Shown one piece after another: positions 11,386 to 21,584 of a stretch of 64,000 nt of DNA (its first letter is position 1; each line of letters begins with the position of its first letter). The notes below the pieces were generated by a model that saw only the letters and a program-made list of their open reading frames with translations, made no database searches and had not been told where the DNA came from. The stretch comes from Avibacterium sp. 21-586 (GTDB lineage: Bacteria > Pseudomonadota > Gammaproteobacteria > Enterobacterales > Pasteurellaceae): positions 682,001-746,000 of the forward strand of contig NZ_JAKKOD010000001.1 in the NCBI RefSeq assembly GCF_026226775.1, given 5' to 3'. The position numbers and the translations under genes were made by a program.

Positions 11386-12582
11386 ATGTCAGAAACGCAA
11401 CTTAATCCTTATTTCGGTGAATTTGGCGGAATGTATGTGCCAGAAATTTTAGTCCCTGTGCTAAAACAGCTGGAACAAGCCTTTGTGGAAGCACAAGCCG
11501 ATCCTGAATTTCAAGCAGAATTTCAAGACTTACTGAAAAACTACGCAGGTCGCCCTACGGCATTGACGCTGTGCCGTAATCTCACCAAAGGTACAAAAAC
11601 CAAACTTTACCTAAAACGGGAAGATTTATTGCACGGTGGTGCGCACAAAACCAACCAAGTTTTAGGGCAAATTTTGCTCGCCAAACGAATGGGCAAAACG
11701 CGCATTATCGCCGAAACAGGGGCTGGCCAGCACGGTGTTGCCACTGCCCTTGCCTGTGCAATGTTGGATATGCCTTGCCGGATTTATATGGGGGCGAAAG
11801 ATGTGGAACGCCAATCACCCAACGTATTCCGTATGCGTTTAATGGGTGCAGAAGTCGTGCCGGTGGAAAAAGGATCTTGCTCGCTCAAAGATGCCTGTTG
11901 TGAAGCAATGCGTGATTGGTCAGCCAATTATGACACCACCCATTATTTGCTTGGCACAGCGGCAGGCCCTCACCCTTTCCCAACCATTGTGCGAGAATTT
12001 CAAAAAATGATCGGGGAAGAAACCAAACACCAAATTTTAGAAAAAGAAGGACGTTTGCCTGATGTGATTATCGCTGCCGTGGGTGGTGGCTCTAATGCGA
12101 TTGGAATGTTTACCGATTTTATTGACGAACCGCAAGTACGTTTGATCGGCATTGAACCGGCGGGCAAAGGCATTGCCACAGGACAACACGGCGCACCGCT
12201 GCGTCACGGCAAGGTGGGCATTTATTTCGGAATGAAATCGCCAATTATGCAAACCGAAGAGGGCCAAATCGAAGAATCTTACAGCATTTCTGCGGGCTTA
12301 GACTTCCCCTCTGTTGGGCCACAACACGCCCATTTACACGCCATTGGACGCGCACAATACGAAAGCATTACAGACGACGAAGCCCTTGACGCTTTCCAAG
12401 CACTGGCCAAACACGAAGGCATTATCCCAGCGTTAGAAAGCTCGCACGCCTTGGCTTATGCGTTAAAATTAATCCAACAAAACCCAGACAAAGAACAATT
12501 AATCGTCGTGAATTTATCAGGCCGTGGTGATAAAGATATTTTCACCGTGGACAAAATTTTGACTGAAAAGGGGAAAATCTAA
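11386..12582 (+). CDS. trpB: Tryptophan synthase beta chain
   Basis: 398 residues. It joins indole and serine through pyridoxal phosphate; the Schiff-base lysine is Lys88 in [10 protein letters not shown]. The phosphate cup GGGSNAIG and the C-terminal NLSGRGDKD are intact, as are AETGAGQHG and PALESSHA. The stop codon overlaps the trpA start (TAATG), the usual coupling that balances the alpha2beta2 complex. Confidence 0.98.
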   Translation: MSETQLNPYFGEFGGMYVPEILVPVLKQLEQAFVEAQADPEFQAEFQDLLKNYAGRPTALTLCRNLTKGTKTKLYLKREDLLHGGAHKTNQVLGQILLAKRMGKTRIIAETGAGQHGVATALACAMLDMPCRIYMGAKDVERQSPNVFRMRLMGAEVVPVEKGSCSLKDACCEAMRDWSANYDTTHYLLGTAAGPHPFPTIVREFQKMIGEETKHQILEKEGRLPDVIIAAVGGGSNAIGMFTDFIDEPQVRLIGIEPAGKGIATGQHGAPLRHGKVGIYFGMKSPIMQTEEGQIEESYSISAGLDFPSVGPQHAHLHAIGRAQYESITDDEALDAFQALAKHEGIIPALESSHALAYALKLIQQNPDKEQLIVVNLSGRGDKDIFTVDKILTEKGKI

Positions 12583-13388
12583 TGAGCCGTTTTGAAACCT
12601 TATTCACCCAACTGAATGCCAAAAATGAAGGTGCATTCGTGCCATTCGTTACCCTATGCGATCCCGATTTAAACCGCTCTTTCGAGATTATTTGTACCCT
12701 TGTGGATAACGGCGCAGACGCATTGGAGCTCGGCTTTCCTTTTTCTGATCCCTTATTAGATGGGCCTGTGATCCAAGCAGCCAACAACCGTGCCTTGAAA
12801 GCAGATTGTAGCACGGCGGAAAGTTTTGAATTGCTAGCAAAAGTGCGGTCGAAATATCCTGAAATTCCAATCAGTTTATTATTATGCGCTAATTTAATTT
12901 ATGCACAGGGGCTAGATCATTTCTATCAACGCTGTGCCGAAGTAGGTGTAGATGCCGTGCTTGTAGCGGATATTCCTTTGCTAGCAGCTGAACCTTATAT
13001 TCAAGCGGCGAAAAAACACGGCGTGCAACCTGTATTTATCTGCCCACCCAATGCAGATGAAGCCACCATCAAAGGTGTGGCACAACACAGCGAAGGCTAC
13101 ACCTATTTAGTTTCTCGCGCAGGGGTAACCAGTGCCGAAAACCAAAGCCACGCAGCGAATTTAGATACGCTAGTAGAACAACTTAAAGCCCACCAAGCGC
13201 CACCAATCCTACAAGGTTTCGGCATCGCCCAACCCCAGCAGGTTAAAGAAGCCTTACAACTTGGCGCAGCCGGCGCAATTTCTGGCTCTGCCACGGTTAA
13301 AATCATCGAACGTAATTTAGACAACCATGCCAAATGCCTGACTGAATTAGCTCAGTTTGTGAAAGCAATGAAAGGCGCAACGTTGTAA
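12582..13388 (+). CDS. trpA: Tryptophan synthase alpha chain
   Basis: 268 residues, full length. It cleaves indole-3-glycerol phosphate and channels indole to TrpB. The catalytic residues Glu49 ([11 protein letters not shown]) and Asp60 ([11 protein letters not shown]) are at the same positions as in the enteric enzyme. [21 protein letters not shown] and [10 protein letters not shown] complete the TIM-barrel motifs. Last gene of the trp operon. Confidence 0.98.
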   Translation: MSRFETLFTQLNAKNEGAFVPFVTLCDPDLNRSFEIICTLVDNGADALELGFPFSDPLLDGPVIQAANNRALKADCSTAESFELLAKVRSKYPEIPISLLLCANLIYAQGLDHFYQRCAEVGVDAVLVADIPLLAAEPYIQAAKKHGVQPVFICPPNADEATIKGVAQHSEGYTYLVSRAGVTSAENQSHAANLDTLVEQLKAHQAPPILQGFGIAQPQQVKEALQLGAAGAISGSATVKIIERNLDNHAKCLTELAQFVKAMKGATL

Positions 13389-13410
13389 GGCAGCGTCAAT
13401 GCTAAAACAT

Positions 13411-13452
13411 AAAGAGCGGTAGAAAATTTCAATATTTTTCACCGCTCTTTTG
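13411..13452 (+). terminator. Terminator of the trp operon
   Basis: AAAGAGCGGT and ACCGCTCTTT form a 10-bp stem around a 20-base loop and are followed by TT. It lies 22 bases after the trpA stop. The arms resemble, but do not match, the uptake signal core. Confidence 0.75.
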
Positions 13453-13559
13453 CACACGCCGTCCCATCAACTCATACCTGTTGTTTATCCCGCATAGATT
13501 AATTTACCACTTCCTTATTATTCGCTATACTGTGTTGTAATTAATTTTGGAGTACTACA

Positions 13560-14258
13560 ATGAAAAAAATTGAGCAACTTTTCGCTAATAATTATAGCTG
13601 GGCAACGCGAATGAAAGAGGAGAACTCTGATTATTTTCGCGAGCTTGCGGATCATCAAACGCCGAGTTATTTGTGGATTGGTTGTTCTGATAGCCGTGTC
13701 CCCGCAGAAAAATTAACAAATCTTGGCCCAGGTGAGTTGTTTGTTCATCGTAATGTGGCAAATCAGGTTATTCATACCGATCTCAATTGTCTTTCTGTAG
13801 TGCAATATGCCGTTGAAGTGCTTGATATTGAACATATTATTATTTGTGGACACACCAACTGTGGCGGCATTAGAGCTGCGATGTCAGAACAAGACTTAGG
13901 TTTAATCAATAATTGGCTCTTACATATCCGTGATATTTGGTTTAAGCACAGCCATTTACTCGGCAAACTTCCTCCCGACAAACGGGCAGATATGCTAACA
14001 AAATTAAATGTCGCCGAACAAGTATATAATTTAGGGCGTTGTTCTATTGTGCAATCTGCTTGGAAAAGAGGAAAGAAACTTTCCCTGCATGGTTGGGTTT
14101 ATGATGTTAATGATGGCTATTTGATTGACCAAGGGGTGATGGCTACTAGCCGTGAAACCTTAGAAATTTCTTATTTAAGTGCGATTTCTCGTTTGCTAAA
14201 ACAAAATGAAGACGATTTGGTAAAAGCGGAAATACAAGAAGAACATACAGAAAAATAA
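13560..14258 (+). CDS. can: Beta-class carbonic anhydrase (type II, bicarbonate-regulated)
   Basis: 232 residues. Zinc ligands and the dyad match the Haemophilus enzyme: Cys42 and Asp44-Arg46 ([12 protein letters not shown]), with His98 and Cys101 in ICGHTNCGG. Trp39 and Arg64, which form the allosteric bicarbonate pocket of type II enzymes, are also present. It interconverts CO2 and bicarbonate in the cytoplasm and supports growth in air. purK, whose enzyme consumes bicarbonate, follows 66 bases later in the same direction, with an uptake signal in the gap. Confidence 0.96.
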   Translation: MKKIEQLFANNYSWATRMKEENSDYFRELADHQTPSYLWIGCSDSRVPAEKLTNLGPGELFVHRNVANQVIHTDLNCLSVVQYAVEVLDIEHIIICGHTNCGGIRAAMSEQDLGLINNWLLHIRDIWFKHSHLLGKLPPDKRADMLTKLNVAEQVYNLGRCSIVQSAWKRGKKLSLHGWVYDVNDGYLIDQGVMATSRETLEISYLSAISRLLKQNEDDLVKAEIQEEHTEK

Positions 14259-14324
14259 ATAAAAAATGTACCGCACTTTGCGTGCAACATTATTCTTTTA
14301 ACCCACATCATCAAGGATTCTATA

Positions 14325-15422
14325 ATGCCAAAAAGTGCTTTATATCCAATTGTTTATGTATTAGGTAATGGGCAGTTAGGTCGAATGTTACGCTATGCTG
14401 GTGCGCCTTTAGATATTCAGGTTGAGCCTTTGCCTTTCAATGCCCCCATATTTGAGCAGGAAGAAGATTGTCGGATTACGGCGGAAATTGAGCGTTGGGA
14501 ACGCACCCCGCTGACAGAAAAATTAGCCAATCATCCGCAGTTTATTAACCGTTCTGTTTTTGGCTTGCTTGCCGATCGCCTTTCGCAAAAATCTCTCCTT
14601 GATGAACTCAATCTTCCCACTTCACCTTGGACACGCCTTGAGTCCGCTTCTCAATGGCAAGATATTTGGCAACAAATTGGCGATAAAGTGGTGGTAAAAC
14701 GGCGTACTGGCGGCTATGACGGGCGTGGACAGTGGATCATCACGCAAGAAAATCAAGATCTTATTGACGATGAATTATTTGGGCAAGTGATTGCGGAAAA
14801 ATTTATTCCCTTTGACGGTGAAATTTCCTTAGTGGGAGCACGATTTAAAGATGGCTCAAGCCGTTTTTATCCTGTTACACACAATTTACAACAAAACGGC
14901 ATTTTGCGTTATAGCATAGCAGATACCACACTGCCACAACAGGCTCTATTACAGCAACAAGCGGAAGCAATGTTAGCTAAAATAATGCACAAGCTGGATT
15001 ATATCGGCGTGATGGCAATGGAATGTTTTGTGGTGGGTGATAAATTGCTGATTAATGAGCTTGCACCACGGGTACATAATAGTGGCCATTGGACACAGTT
15101 GGGCTGTTCCATTAGCCAATTTGAATTACATTTACGCGCCTTACTGGATTTACCTACGCCAAAACTGATGAGCACGATGCCTACGGTGATGATTAATTTA
15201 ATTGGTACTGCACATAATGCCCAATGGCTCAATACACCGTTTAGCCAGCTCCATTGGTATGGCAAGGAAGTACGAGAAGGGCGTAAGGTTGGGCATATTA
15301 ATTTAGCTCATCCCGATCGCCAAGAATTATTACATTTATTAGATAAATTTGCTCAAGAACTTCCACAAGATTATCAATCAGGTTTAGCGTGGGTGCAAAG
15401 TAAATTGAAATTATCTAAATAA
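14325..15422 (+). CDS. purK: 5-(carboxyamino)imidazole ribonucleotide synthase
   Basis: 365 residues of the ATP-grasp superfamily: an N-terminal nucleotide-fold region (VYVLGNGQLGRML), an ATP-grasp core (KVVVKRRTGGYDGRGQW, IAEKFIPFDGEISLV) and metal ligands near ELAPRVHNSGHWT. It carboxylates AIR with ATP and bicarbonate in purine synthesis. The partner mutase gene purE, which usually precedes purK, is not in the adjacent sequence; can is there instead. Confidence 0.95.
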   Translation: MPKSALYPIVYVLGNGQLGRMLRYAGAPLDIQVEPLPFNAPIFEQEEDCRITAEIERWERTPLTEKLANHPQFINRSVFGLLADRLSQKSLLDELNLPTSPWTRLESASQWQDIWQQIGDKVVVKRRTGGYDGRGQWIITQENQDLIDDELFGQVIAEKFIPFDGEISLVGARFKDGSSRFYPVTHNLQQNGILRYSIADTTLPQQALLQQQAEAMLAKIMHKLDYIGVMAMECFVVGDKLLINELAPRVHNSGHWTQLGCSISQFELHLRALLDLPTPKLMSTMPTVMINLIGTAHNAQWLNTPFSQLHWYGKEVREGRKVGHINLAHPDRQELLHLLDKFAQELPQDYQSGLAWVQSKLKLSK

Positions 15423-15597
15423 CCATTGTGATTTTTAAATAAAAATTGCATTATAGCAGTAAAAATCAGATTCCTTTTATCCAATGCTTGCAAATTGACT
15501 AAATTCTCAAGTATAAGAGTAAATAGAATTTCCTTTAACTAAAAGCGAAATGACATTATTAATAATAAACTAAACACAACACGAAAAGGATAATACC

Positions 15598-16788
15598 ATG
15601 TTTGAACATATTAATGCTGCTCCAGCTGACCCTATTTTAGGCTTAGGTGAAGCATTTAAAACAGATGAGCGTAGCAACAAAATTAACTTAGGGATTGGTG
15701 TATATAAAGATGCCAAAGGCAACACACCAATTATGAAAGCAGTAAAATCTGCCGAACAGCGTTTGTTTGATGTAGAAACCACCAAAAATTACCTTTCTAT
15801 TGACGGTGTTGCCGATTTTAATGCGCGTACACAAGGCGTGTTGTTCGGTGAACATTCTGACATTGTAAAACAAGGGCGTGCTAAAACTGTACAAAGCCTT
15901 GGTGGCACAGGCGCATTGCGTATTGCAGCAGAATTTATCAAACGCCAGACGAAAGCACAAAATGTATGGATCAGCACGCCAACTTGGCCAAACCACAATG
16001 CGATTTTTAATGCGGTAGGAATCACCATTCGTGAATATCGTTATTATGATGCTGAACGTAAAGCCTTAGACTGGGATAACCTAATTGCAGATTTAAGCAA
16101 TGCAGGCGAAGGCGATGTGGTATTATTACACGGCTGCTGCCACAACCCAACAGGAATCGACCCAACACCTGAACAATGGCAACAACTGGCTGAAATGTCT
16201 GCCCAAAATGGCTGGCTCCCCCTATTCGACTTCGCTTATCAAGGACTAGCTAACGGCTTAGAAGAAGACGCATTTGGTTTACGCACCTTTGCCACAAATC
16301 ACAAAGAGTTACTGATCGCAAGTTCTTATTCTAAAAACTTCGGTTTATATAACGAACGTGTCGGGGCATTCACTTTAGTGGCAGAAACCGCAGAAATCGC
16401 TGCCACTGCGCTAACCCAAGTGAAATCAATCATTCGTACACTCTACTCTAACCCAGCTTCTCACGGTGCTTCCACTGTAGCAATTGTGTTAGCCGATCCT
16501 CGACTAAGAGAAGAATGGACAGGCGAGCTTGCGGAAATGCGTAATCGTATTAAAGAGATGCGTCATCAATTCGTGGCATTATTAAAAGAATACGGTGCAG
16601 AGCAAGACTTTAGCTTTATCGAGCAGCAAAATGGTATGTTCTCATTCAGCGGTTTAACCCCAGAACAAGTAGATCGTTTAAAAGAAGAATTCGCTATTTA
16701 CGCTGTACGTTCAGGCCGCATCAACGTTGCAGGGATCACTGAAGATAACATTCGTTATCTGTGTGAGAGCATCGTTAAAGTGCTTTAG
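15598..16788 (+). CDS. Aromatic/aspartate aminotransferase
   Basis: 396 residues of the class I fold, AspC/TyrB group. The pyridoxal-phosphate lysine is Lys246 in [26 protein letters not shown] and [10 protein letters not shown] are the family's other signatures, and Arg near the C-terminus ([11 protein letters not shown]) binds the substrate carboxylate. AspC and TyrB are hard to separate by eye. Its position downstream of purK matches Haemophilus aspC. A strong AAAAGGA site precedes the ATG. Confidence 0.92.
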   Translation: MFEHINAAPADPILGLGEAFKTDERSNKINLGIGVYKDAKGNTPIMKAVKSAEQRLFDVETTKNYLSIDGVADFNARTQGVLFGEHSDIVKQGRAKTVQSLGGTGALRIAAEFIKRQTKAQNVWISTPTWPNHNAIFNAVGITIREYRYYDAERKALDWDNLIADLSNAGEGDVVLLHGCCHNPTGIDPTPEQWQQLAEMSAQNGWLPLFDFAYQGLANGLEEDAFGLRTFATNHKELLIASSYSKNFGLYNERVGAFTLVAETAEIAATALTQVKSIIRTLYSNPASHGASTVAIVLADPRLREEWTGELAEMRNRIKEMRHQFVALLKEYGAEQDFSFIEQQNGMFSFSGLTPEQVDRLKEEFAIYAVRSGRINVAGITEDNIRYLCESIVKVL

Positions 16789-16800
16789 TTAAAAAAACAA

Positions 16801-16830
16801 AAACACCACGCTTTTAGCGTGGTGTTTTTT
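16801..16830. terminator. Bidirectional terminator between aminotransferase gene and uvrB
   Basis: AAACACCACGC and GCGTGGTGTTT form an 11-bp stem with a TTTTA loop and a T run on the plus strand. A-rich sequence before the left arm provides a U run for uvrB transcripts on the minus strand. Confidence 0.9.
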
Positions 16831-16843
16831 CTCCTACCTCATA

Positions 16844-18880
16844 TCAATCCTTTGTAAAAAACCTTTCTCTTAACTGATGTAACTGATCACGCACGGAGGC
16901 GGCTTTTTCAAATTCCAAGTCTTGAGCGTGCTTGTACATTTGCTGTTCCAGTTTTTTGATTTGTTGCTCAAGTTCTTTGGCACTGGTTGGTTGATAAAGA
17001 GCGGTGGGTTCTGCCACAGATTTTTGTTTTTGCTTGCTTTTCGCTTTATTGTTGCTTGCACCTTGGCCAATATCAAGCAATTCGCCCACTTTTTTATTCA
17101 ATGCTTGTGGGACTATGCCGTGTTCCTCATTGTATTTCATTTGTTTTTCACGGCGACGGTTGGTTTCGTTGATGGCCTTTTCCATTGATTTGGTAATGCT
17201 ATCCGCGTATAAAATGGCTTTACCATTTAGGTTTCGCGCAGCACGCCCAATGGTTTGGATCAATGAGCGTTCGGAACGCAAAAAGCCTTCTTTATCCGAA
17301 TCTAAAATCGCGACTAAAGACACTTCGGGAATATCCAAACCTTCGCGCAATAAGTTGATTCCCACCAACACATCAAACTCACCTAAACGGAGATCACGGA
17401 TAATTTCCACCCGCTCTACGGTGTCAATGTCGGAGTGCAGATAACGCACCCGCACGCCGTGTTCTTCTAAATAATCGGTCAGATCTTCCGCCATTCGTTT
17501 GGTTAATGTGGTTACCAGAACACGCTCATTTTTATCCGCTCTTTGGCGTGCTTCGGAAAGCAAGTCGTCCACCTGAATTGCCACAGGGCGAATTTCAATT
17601 TCTGGGTCGAGCAAGCCTGTTGGTCGAACTACTTGGTCGATAATTTCACTGCCCGATTTTTCTAATTCGTAAGGTCCGGGGGTGGCGGAAACATAAATGG
17701 TTTGCGGTGCAAGGCGTTCAAATTCTTCAAATTTTAATGGACGGTTATCTAGCGCTGAAGGCAAGCGGAAGCCATATTCCACCAAGGTTTCTTTGCGTGA
17801 GCGATCGCCACGATACATCCCACCAATTTGTGGCACAGTAACGTGAGACTCATCAATAATCAGCAAACCGTCTGCGGGAATATAATCAAACAATGTCGGG
17901 GGTGGCTCGCCTTCTTTACGCCCTGATAAATAGCGTGAATAATTCTCAATGCCTGAGCAATAGCCTAGCTCGTTCATCATTTCAATGTCAAACTGCGTGC
18001 GTTGGGTAATGCGTTGTTCTTCCAGTAATTTATTTTCTTTGATAAAGTATTCTCGCCGTTGTGCCAATTCCGTTTTAATTTGATCGATGGCCTCTAAAAT
18101 CCGTTCGCGCGGCGTAACATAGTGAGTTTTCGGATAAATGGTATAACGTGGCACCGCACCAAAATTTGCGCCTGTAAGCGGGTCAAAAAGGCTCAAACGT
18201 TCAATCTCGTCATCAAATAATTCAATACGAACGGCTTGATCATCGGATTCTGCTGGGAAAATATCAATAATTTCGCCCCGCACTCTGAATGTGCCACGCT
18301 GAAACGCTTGATCGTTGCGTGTGTATTGTAGTTCTGCCAATTTCGTCAAAATTTCTCGCTGGTTGATGATCGCTCCTGTTTGCAAATGCAACATCATTTT
18401 AAGATAACTATCCGGATCGCCCAACCCATAAATGGCAGAAACAGACGCGACTACGATGGTATCACGGCGCTCTAGAAAAGATTTTGTGGCGGACAGACGC
18501 ATTTGTTCGATTTGATCGTTAATGGACGCATCTTTCTCAATAAAGGTGTCGCTACTCGGCACATAGGCTTCTGGCTGATAATAGTCATAGTAAGAAACAA
18601 AATATTCCACCGCGTTTTCAGGGAAAAAGGCTTTCATTTCTGCATAAAGCTGGGCGGCAAGGGTTTTATTTGGCGCAAGCAACATTGCGGGGCGATTGAG
18701 CTTGGCAATCACATTGGCAATGGTAAAGGTTTTGCCTGATCCCGTTACCCCAAGTAGAGTTTGGTGCGCTAAACCATCATTGAGATTTTCACTCAGCTTT
18801 TCTATCGCCTGCGGCTGATCGCCCGAAGGCGAAAAATCAGAATGAAGAATAAAAGATTTGCTGTGAATTTTGTGACTCAT
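16844..18880 (-). CDS. uvrB: Excinuclease ABC subunit B
   Basis: 678 residues. UvrB loads onto damaged DNA with UvrA and recruits UvrC. Walker A ([16 protein letters not shown], about 35-50), the beta-hairpin that clamps DNA ([22 protein letters not shown]), the DESH helicase box, helicase motifs V and VI ([23 protein letters not shown]) and the C-terminal UVR motif ([20 protein letters not shown]) are all intact. An uptake signal lies just upstream of the start. Confidence 0.98.
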   Translation of the reverse strand: MSHKIHSKSFILHSDFSPSGDQPQAIEKLSENLNDGLAHQTLLGVTGSGKTFTIANVIAKLNRPAMLLAPNKTLAAQLYAEMKAFFPENAVEYFVSYYDYYQPEAYVPSSDTFIEKDASINDQIEQMRLSATKSFLERRDTIVVASVSAIYGLGDPDSYLKMMLHLQTGAIINQREILTKLAELQYTRNDQAFQRGTFRVRGEIIDIFPAESDDQAVRIELFDDEIERLSLFDPLTGANFGAVPRYTIYPKTHYVTPRERILEAIDQIKTELAQRREYFIKENKLLEEQRITQRTQFDIEMMNELGYCSGIENYSRYLSGRKEGEPPPTLFDYIPADGLLIIDESHVTVPQIGGMYRGDRSRKETLVEYGFRLPSALDNRPLKFEEFERLAPQTIYVSATPGPYELEKSGSEIIDQVVRPTGLLDPEIEIRPVAIQVDDLLSEARQRADKNERVLVTTLTKRMAEDLTDYLEEHGVRVRYLHSDIDTVERVEIIRDLRLGEFDVLVGINLLREGLDIPEVSLVAILDSDKEGFLRSERSLIQTIGRAARNLNGKAILYADSITKSMEKAINETNRRREKQMKYNEEHGIVPQALNKKVGELLDIGQGASNNKAKSKQKQKSVAEPTALYQPTSAKELEQQIKKLEQQMYKHAQDLEFEKAASVRDQLHQLRERFFTKD

Positions 18881-19210
18881 AAAAAACTGCCTATCAGAAA
18901 AGTGCGGTCGATTTTAGCATAATTTTTTACTTTCAGCTTGGATAAAATTTTAAGTTTTACACAGACTTATATTTGTCAAGATTGAAATCTCACAAAATCA
19001 AAAAAAATTTTTAAAAAATCCCTAGATTTTTATTAACTTATTGATAAATAAGGAAATGCTATTTTACAGTCAATTTTATTATTAATGCGCTAACCCCTAG
19101 TTTTTTCAAGGGATCGGCGATTTTTTCAAATTAAAACTCACAGACTTATCCACAGCCTCTGTGGATATAAAAAAAGAATATAATTTTTCAATATTTTTTT
19201 AATTTCACTG
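18881..19210. other. AT-rich intergenic region between uvrB and the tRNA promoter
   Basis: No gene is seen. The stretch holds an uptake signal (AAGTGCGGT at 18900), long A and T runs, two copies of CACAGACTTAT (18960-18970 and 19139-19149), a degenerate DnaA-like box TTTTACACA (18955-18963), and a pair of inverted DnaA-type boxes described separately. Confidence 0.6.
19146..19168. promoter_or_regulatory. Inverted pair of DnaA-box-like sequences
   Basis: TTATCCACA (19146-19154) is an exact consensus DnaA box and TGTGGATAT (19160-19168) is a near-consensus box in the opposite orientation. Together they make a perfect 9-bp inverted repeat (TATCCACAG, CCT, CTGTGGATA) in AT-rich DNA 43 bases before the tRNA promoter. 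Whether DnaA binds here is inference. The site could also act as a hairpin. Confidence 0.45.
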
Positions 19211-19239
19211 TTGACAAAGGAAAGACAGATCATTATTAT
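19211..19239 (+). promoter_or_regulatory. Promoter of tRNA-Asn
   Basis: TTGACA (19211-19216) and TATTAT (19234-19239) are separated by 17 bases and lie about 32 bases ahead of the mature tRNA 5' end. Confidence 0.75.
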
Positions 19240-19270
19240 TTGCGACCAATTCCTTATGATACAGAATTAT

Positions 19271-19346
19271 TCCTCCTTAGTTCAGTCGGTAGAACGGCGG
19301 ACTGTTAATCCGTATGTCGCTGGTTCAAGTCCAGCAGGAGGAGCCA
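19271..19346 (+). tRNA. tRNA-Asn (GTT anticodon), CCA encoded
   Basis: 76 bases fold as a cloverleaf: acceptor arms TCCTCCT and AGGAGGA, D arm with AGTCGGTAGA, anticodon GTT at 19304-19306 in the loop CTGTTAA, T arm GCTGG-TTCAAGT-CCAGC, discriminator G and an encoded CCA. A terminator follows at 19411, so it is a single-tRNA transcript. Confidence 0.95.
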
Positions 19347-19410
19347 ATTTTCTCTTTGGTAGTTTTTATTTGTCTCCTTTTATAAAAACCATTTATATCC
19401 AAGAGAACTT

Positions 19411-19446
19411 AAAGCCCATATCCTCCTTATGGGCTTTAATTTTTTC
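19411..19446 (+). terminator. Terminator of the tRNA-Asn transcript
   Basis: AAAGCCCATA and TATGGGCTTT pair around TCCTCCT and are followed by AATTTTTT. Confidence 0.8.
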
Positions 19447-19507
19447 TAACTAGCCTTTCATAATAATGATAATATTCGTGACTTTTCATCATTTATAGGA
19501 CACCCAA

Positions 19508-20479
19508 ATGCTTTTATCTTTTCTCGCTATACTGGTCGGATTGGCAATTTTAGTGTGGAGTGCAGATCGCTTTATTGACGGCGCGGCTTCTCTCGCCAGT
19601 TATTTAGGTATGTCGCCATTGTTGATCGGCATTGTCATTATTGGTTTTGGTACTTCTGCGCCTGAAATTATTGTTTCAGCGCTTTCTGCATTAAACCACA
19701 GTTCTGGTATTGCACTGGGAAATGCTTATGGCTCAAACATCACCAATATTGCATTGATTTTAGGTGTAACCGCAATCATTAAGCCAATTATGGTCAATTC
19801 ACAGGTGCTAAAAAAAGAATTGCCCGTGTTAATGGTAGTTACCCTCCTTTCTGCCTTTTTAATTTATGACGCCACCATTTCTCGCCTTGATGCGGTGATT
19901 TTACTGGTGGTGTTTACACTCTATATGAGCTGGACAATTTGGCAAGGCAAAAGATATTCAGGCGATAGCCTTGAGCAAGACATTAACGATGAACTCAAAG
20001 AAAAATCACAAATGCCATTAAAAACTGCGGTATTGTGGTTAGTGATTGGGCTAGCCTTATTAATGGCTAGCTCGCAATTATTAGTATGGGGCGCAGTGAA
20101 TATTGCCACCTATTTAGGCGTGAGCGATTTGATTATCGGCTTAACCATTGTCGCCATTGGCACGTCATTGCCAGAATTGGCTGCCTCCATTATGGCAGCG
20201 AGAAAAAATGAATTAGATCTCGCGGTGGGCAATATTATTGGATCTAACCTGTTTAACACCCTTGCGGTGGTAGGAATTGCTGGCTCTATCAGCCCAATTC
20301 AAGCCACACCAGAAGTGTTTAGCCGAGATATGCTTGTTATGATTACATTAACAGGTTTGTTGTTTTTATTTGGTTATGGTTTCAAAGGGCGAAATGGGCG
20401 AATTAACCGAGTTGAAGGATTGGTGCTATTTCTGTGCTATGTAGCTTATAATTCTTGGTTAATTTACACCGCTCTTTAA
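19508..20479 (+). CDS. yrbG: Calcium/sodium antiporter (YrbG family)
   Basis: 323 residues with about ten membrane segments in two homologous halves. Each half carries an alpha-repeat: GFGTSAPEIIVSALSAL (about 47-63) and AIGTSLPELAASIMAAR (about 216-232), with GNAYGSNITN and GNIIGSNLFN as the matching second motifs. These hold the cation-binding acidic residues. It exchanges Ca2+ for Na+ across the inner membrane. Single gene between terminators. Confidence 0.93.
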   Translation: MLLSFLAILVGLAILVWSADRFIDGAASLASYLGMSPLLIGIVIIGFGTSAPEIIVSALSALNHSSGIALGNAYGSNITNIALILGVTAIIKPIMVNSQVLKKELPVLMVVTLLSAFLIYDATISRLDAVILLVVFTLYMSWTIWQGKRYSGDSLEQDINDELKEKSQMPLKTAVLWLVIGLALLMASSQLLVWGAVNIATYLGVSDLIIGLTIVAIGTSLPELAASIMAARKNELDLAVGNIIGSNLFNTLAVVGIAGSISPIQATPEVFSRDMLVMITLTGLLFLFGYGFKGRNGRINRVEGLVLFLCYVAYNSWLIYTAL

Positions 20480-20509
20480 GCTGAACGAATGATACGATAA
20501 AAAGAAAAA

Positions 20510-20531
20510 GGGGGGAGATTCCCCCCCCTAT
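20510..20531. terminator. Bidirectional GC-rich terminator between yrbG and Ni/Co transporter gene
   Basis: GGGGGG, AGATT and CCCCCC form a short stem; a T-rich stretch follows on the plus strand and an A run precedes it, serving the convergent minus-strand gene. Confidence 0.6.
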
Positions 20532-20546
20532 TTTTCATCTTAAAAA

Positions 20547-21584
20547 TCATCCGCCAAATAGCACCGCCCCACCACGCACAGGCAAGGTTGTGCCATAAAA
20601 TAATGCTGCTGCAAAGAAGATCACCACAAACCCTGCGATCAATTTTACCGTCATCTCGGCATAAGGGGAATGTTCTGCGCTAACATACCAACGCCCTAAT
20701 CTCACCGCTGTCTGTCTTGCATATTGTACAATCAAGGCAAATAAAGAAAGTGTAATGCCTGTGCCAACGGCCATCGCCATTGCTGCCGCCATTCCCCATT
20801 GATAAAGATCCAGCATATAGGAAAGAAACAGAATAAAAATCGCCCCTGAGCAAGGTCGCATACCAATGGTTAAAATCACAAGCAAACGAGATTTAAAATT
20901 GGTCGCCTTGTCTAATTGCTGTGAACTCGGCAAGTGTTGATGTCCACAACTGCAACCTTCTGCGTGATCGCTATGATCACAATGGGATTGTACAAGTCGA
21001 ACCGGTTTTTCTGAAATTGCTTTTGCCGAAATCGGTTTGATGGCGTGAATTTTTCCCACCGAAATGGTGCGTTGCTTGTGACGAAATTCTCGCAAAAATT
21101 TCACCGCACTTTGATAAATCCAATATGCGCCCAGCAAGAACATTAAAATAAAGGCGGATCGCTCAAGCCAAAGTTGGCTCAATTTGAAATAATTCGAAGA
21201 CAAACGCAATCCCACCACAATAATGGATGTCGCCACCACCGCCACCACGCCTTGCATTAAAGAAGAGAACAAGGTGAGCTGAACGCTGGTTTTTAATTTT
21301 GCTTGGTGGGTGGATAAATAACTGGCAATAACAAATTTACCGTGCCCTGGACCAAGTGCGTGTAACACGCCATATAAAAAACTGATAAACATTAAGCCCA
21401 AGCCCGCTTGCACAGGATATTGTCTAATTTGATGTAAATAGCCAGAAATACTCTGGTTAAAGGCTTTTTGCCAGCTGATGGTTTGCCCAAATAAATAAGG
21501 CAAGACATAAAAACCTAGCCCTACGAGTACCAGCAATATTGCCAGATACTTAAAGCCCTTTTGGGTGCGGTTGTTTAATGGCAT
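20547..21584 (-). CDS. Nickel/cobalt transporter (NiCoT/RcnA-type membrane protein)
   Basis: 345 residues, about eight membrane segments. HALGPGHGKF (75-84) resembles the metal-selectivity HX4DH-type motif of this superfamily, and a cytoplasmic loop at 201-217 is rich in His, Cys and Asp (HCDHSDHAEGCSCGHQH), typical of nickel/cobalt handling. GMRPCSGAIFIL is the second signature. Direction (uptake or efflux) cannot be read from sequence. The start overlaps the DUF1007 gene by 10 bases, so the two are coupled. Confidence 0.85.
   Translation of the reverse strand: MPLNNRTQKGFKYLAILLVLVGLGFYVLPYLFGQTISWQKAFNQSISGYLHQIRQYPVQAGLGLMFISFLYGVLHALGPGHGKFVIASYLSTHQAKLKTSVQLTLFSSLMQGVVAVVATSIIVVGLRLSSNYFKLSQLWLERSAFILMFLLGAYWIYQSAVKFLREFRHKQRTISVGKIHAIKPISAKAISEKPVRLVQSHCDHSDHAEGCSCGHQHLPSSQQLDKATNFKSRLLVILTIGMRPCSGAIFILFLSYMLDLYQWGMAAAMAMAVGTGITLSLFALIVQYARQTAVRLGRWYVSAEHSPYAEMTVKLIAGFVVIFFAAALFYGTTLPVRGGAVLFGG

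Noticed and set aside
17004..17444. 146-codon ORF on the plus strand inside uvrB
   Set aside because: It is antisense to a fully conserved gene, lacks a ribosome site and resembles no protein; a frame shadow.
18881..19270. Possible chromosomal replication origin
   Set aside because: Only one exact and one near DnaA box plus a weak one are present, with none of the usual origin neighbours (dnaA, mnmG, mioC, rpmH) nearby. Reported only as a DnaA-type site.
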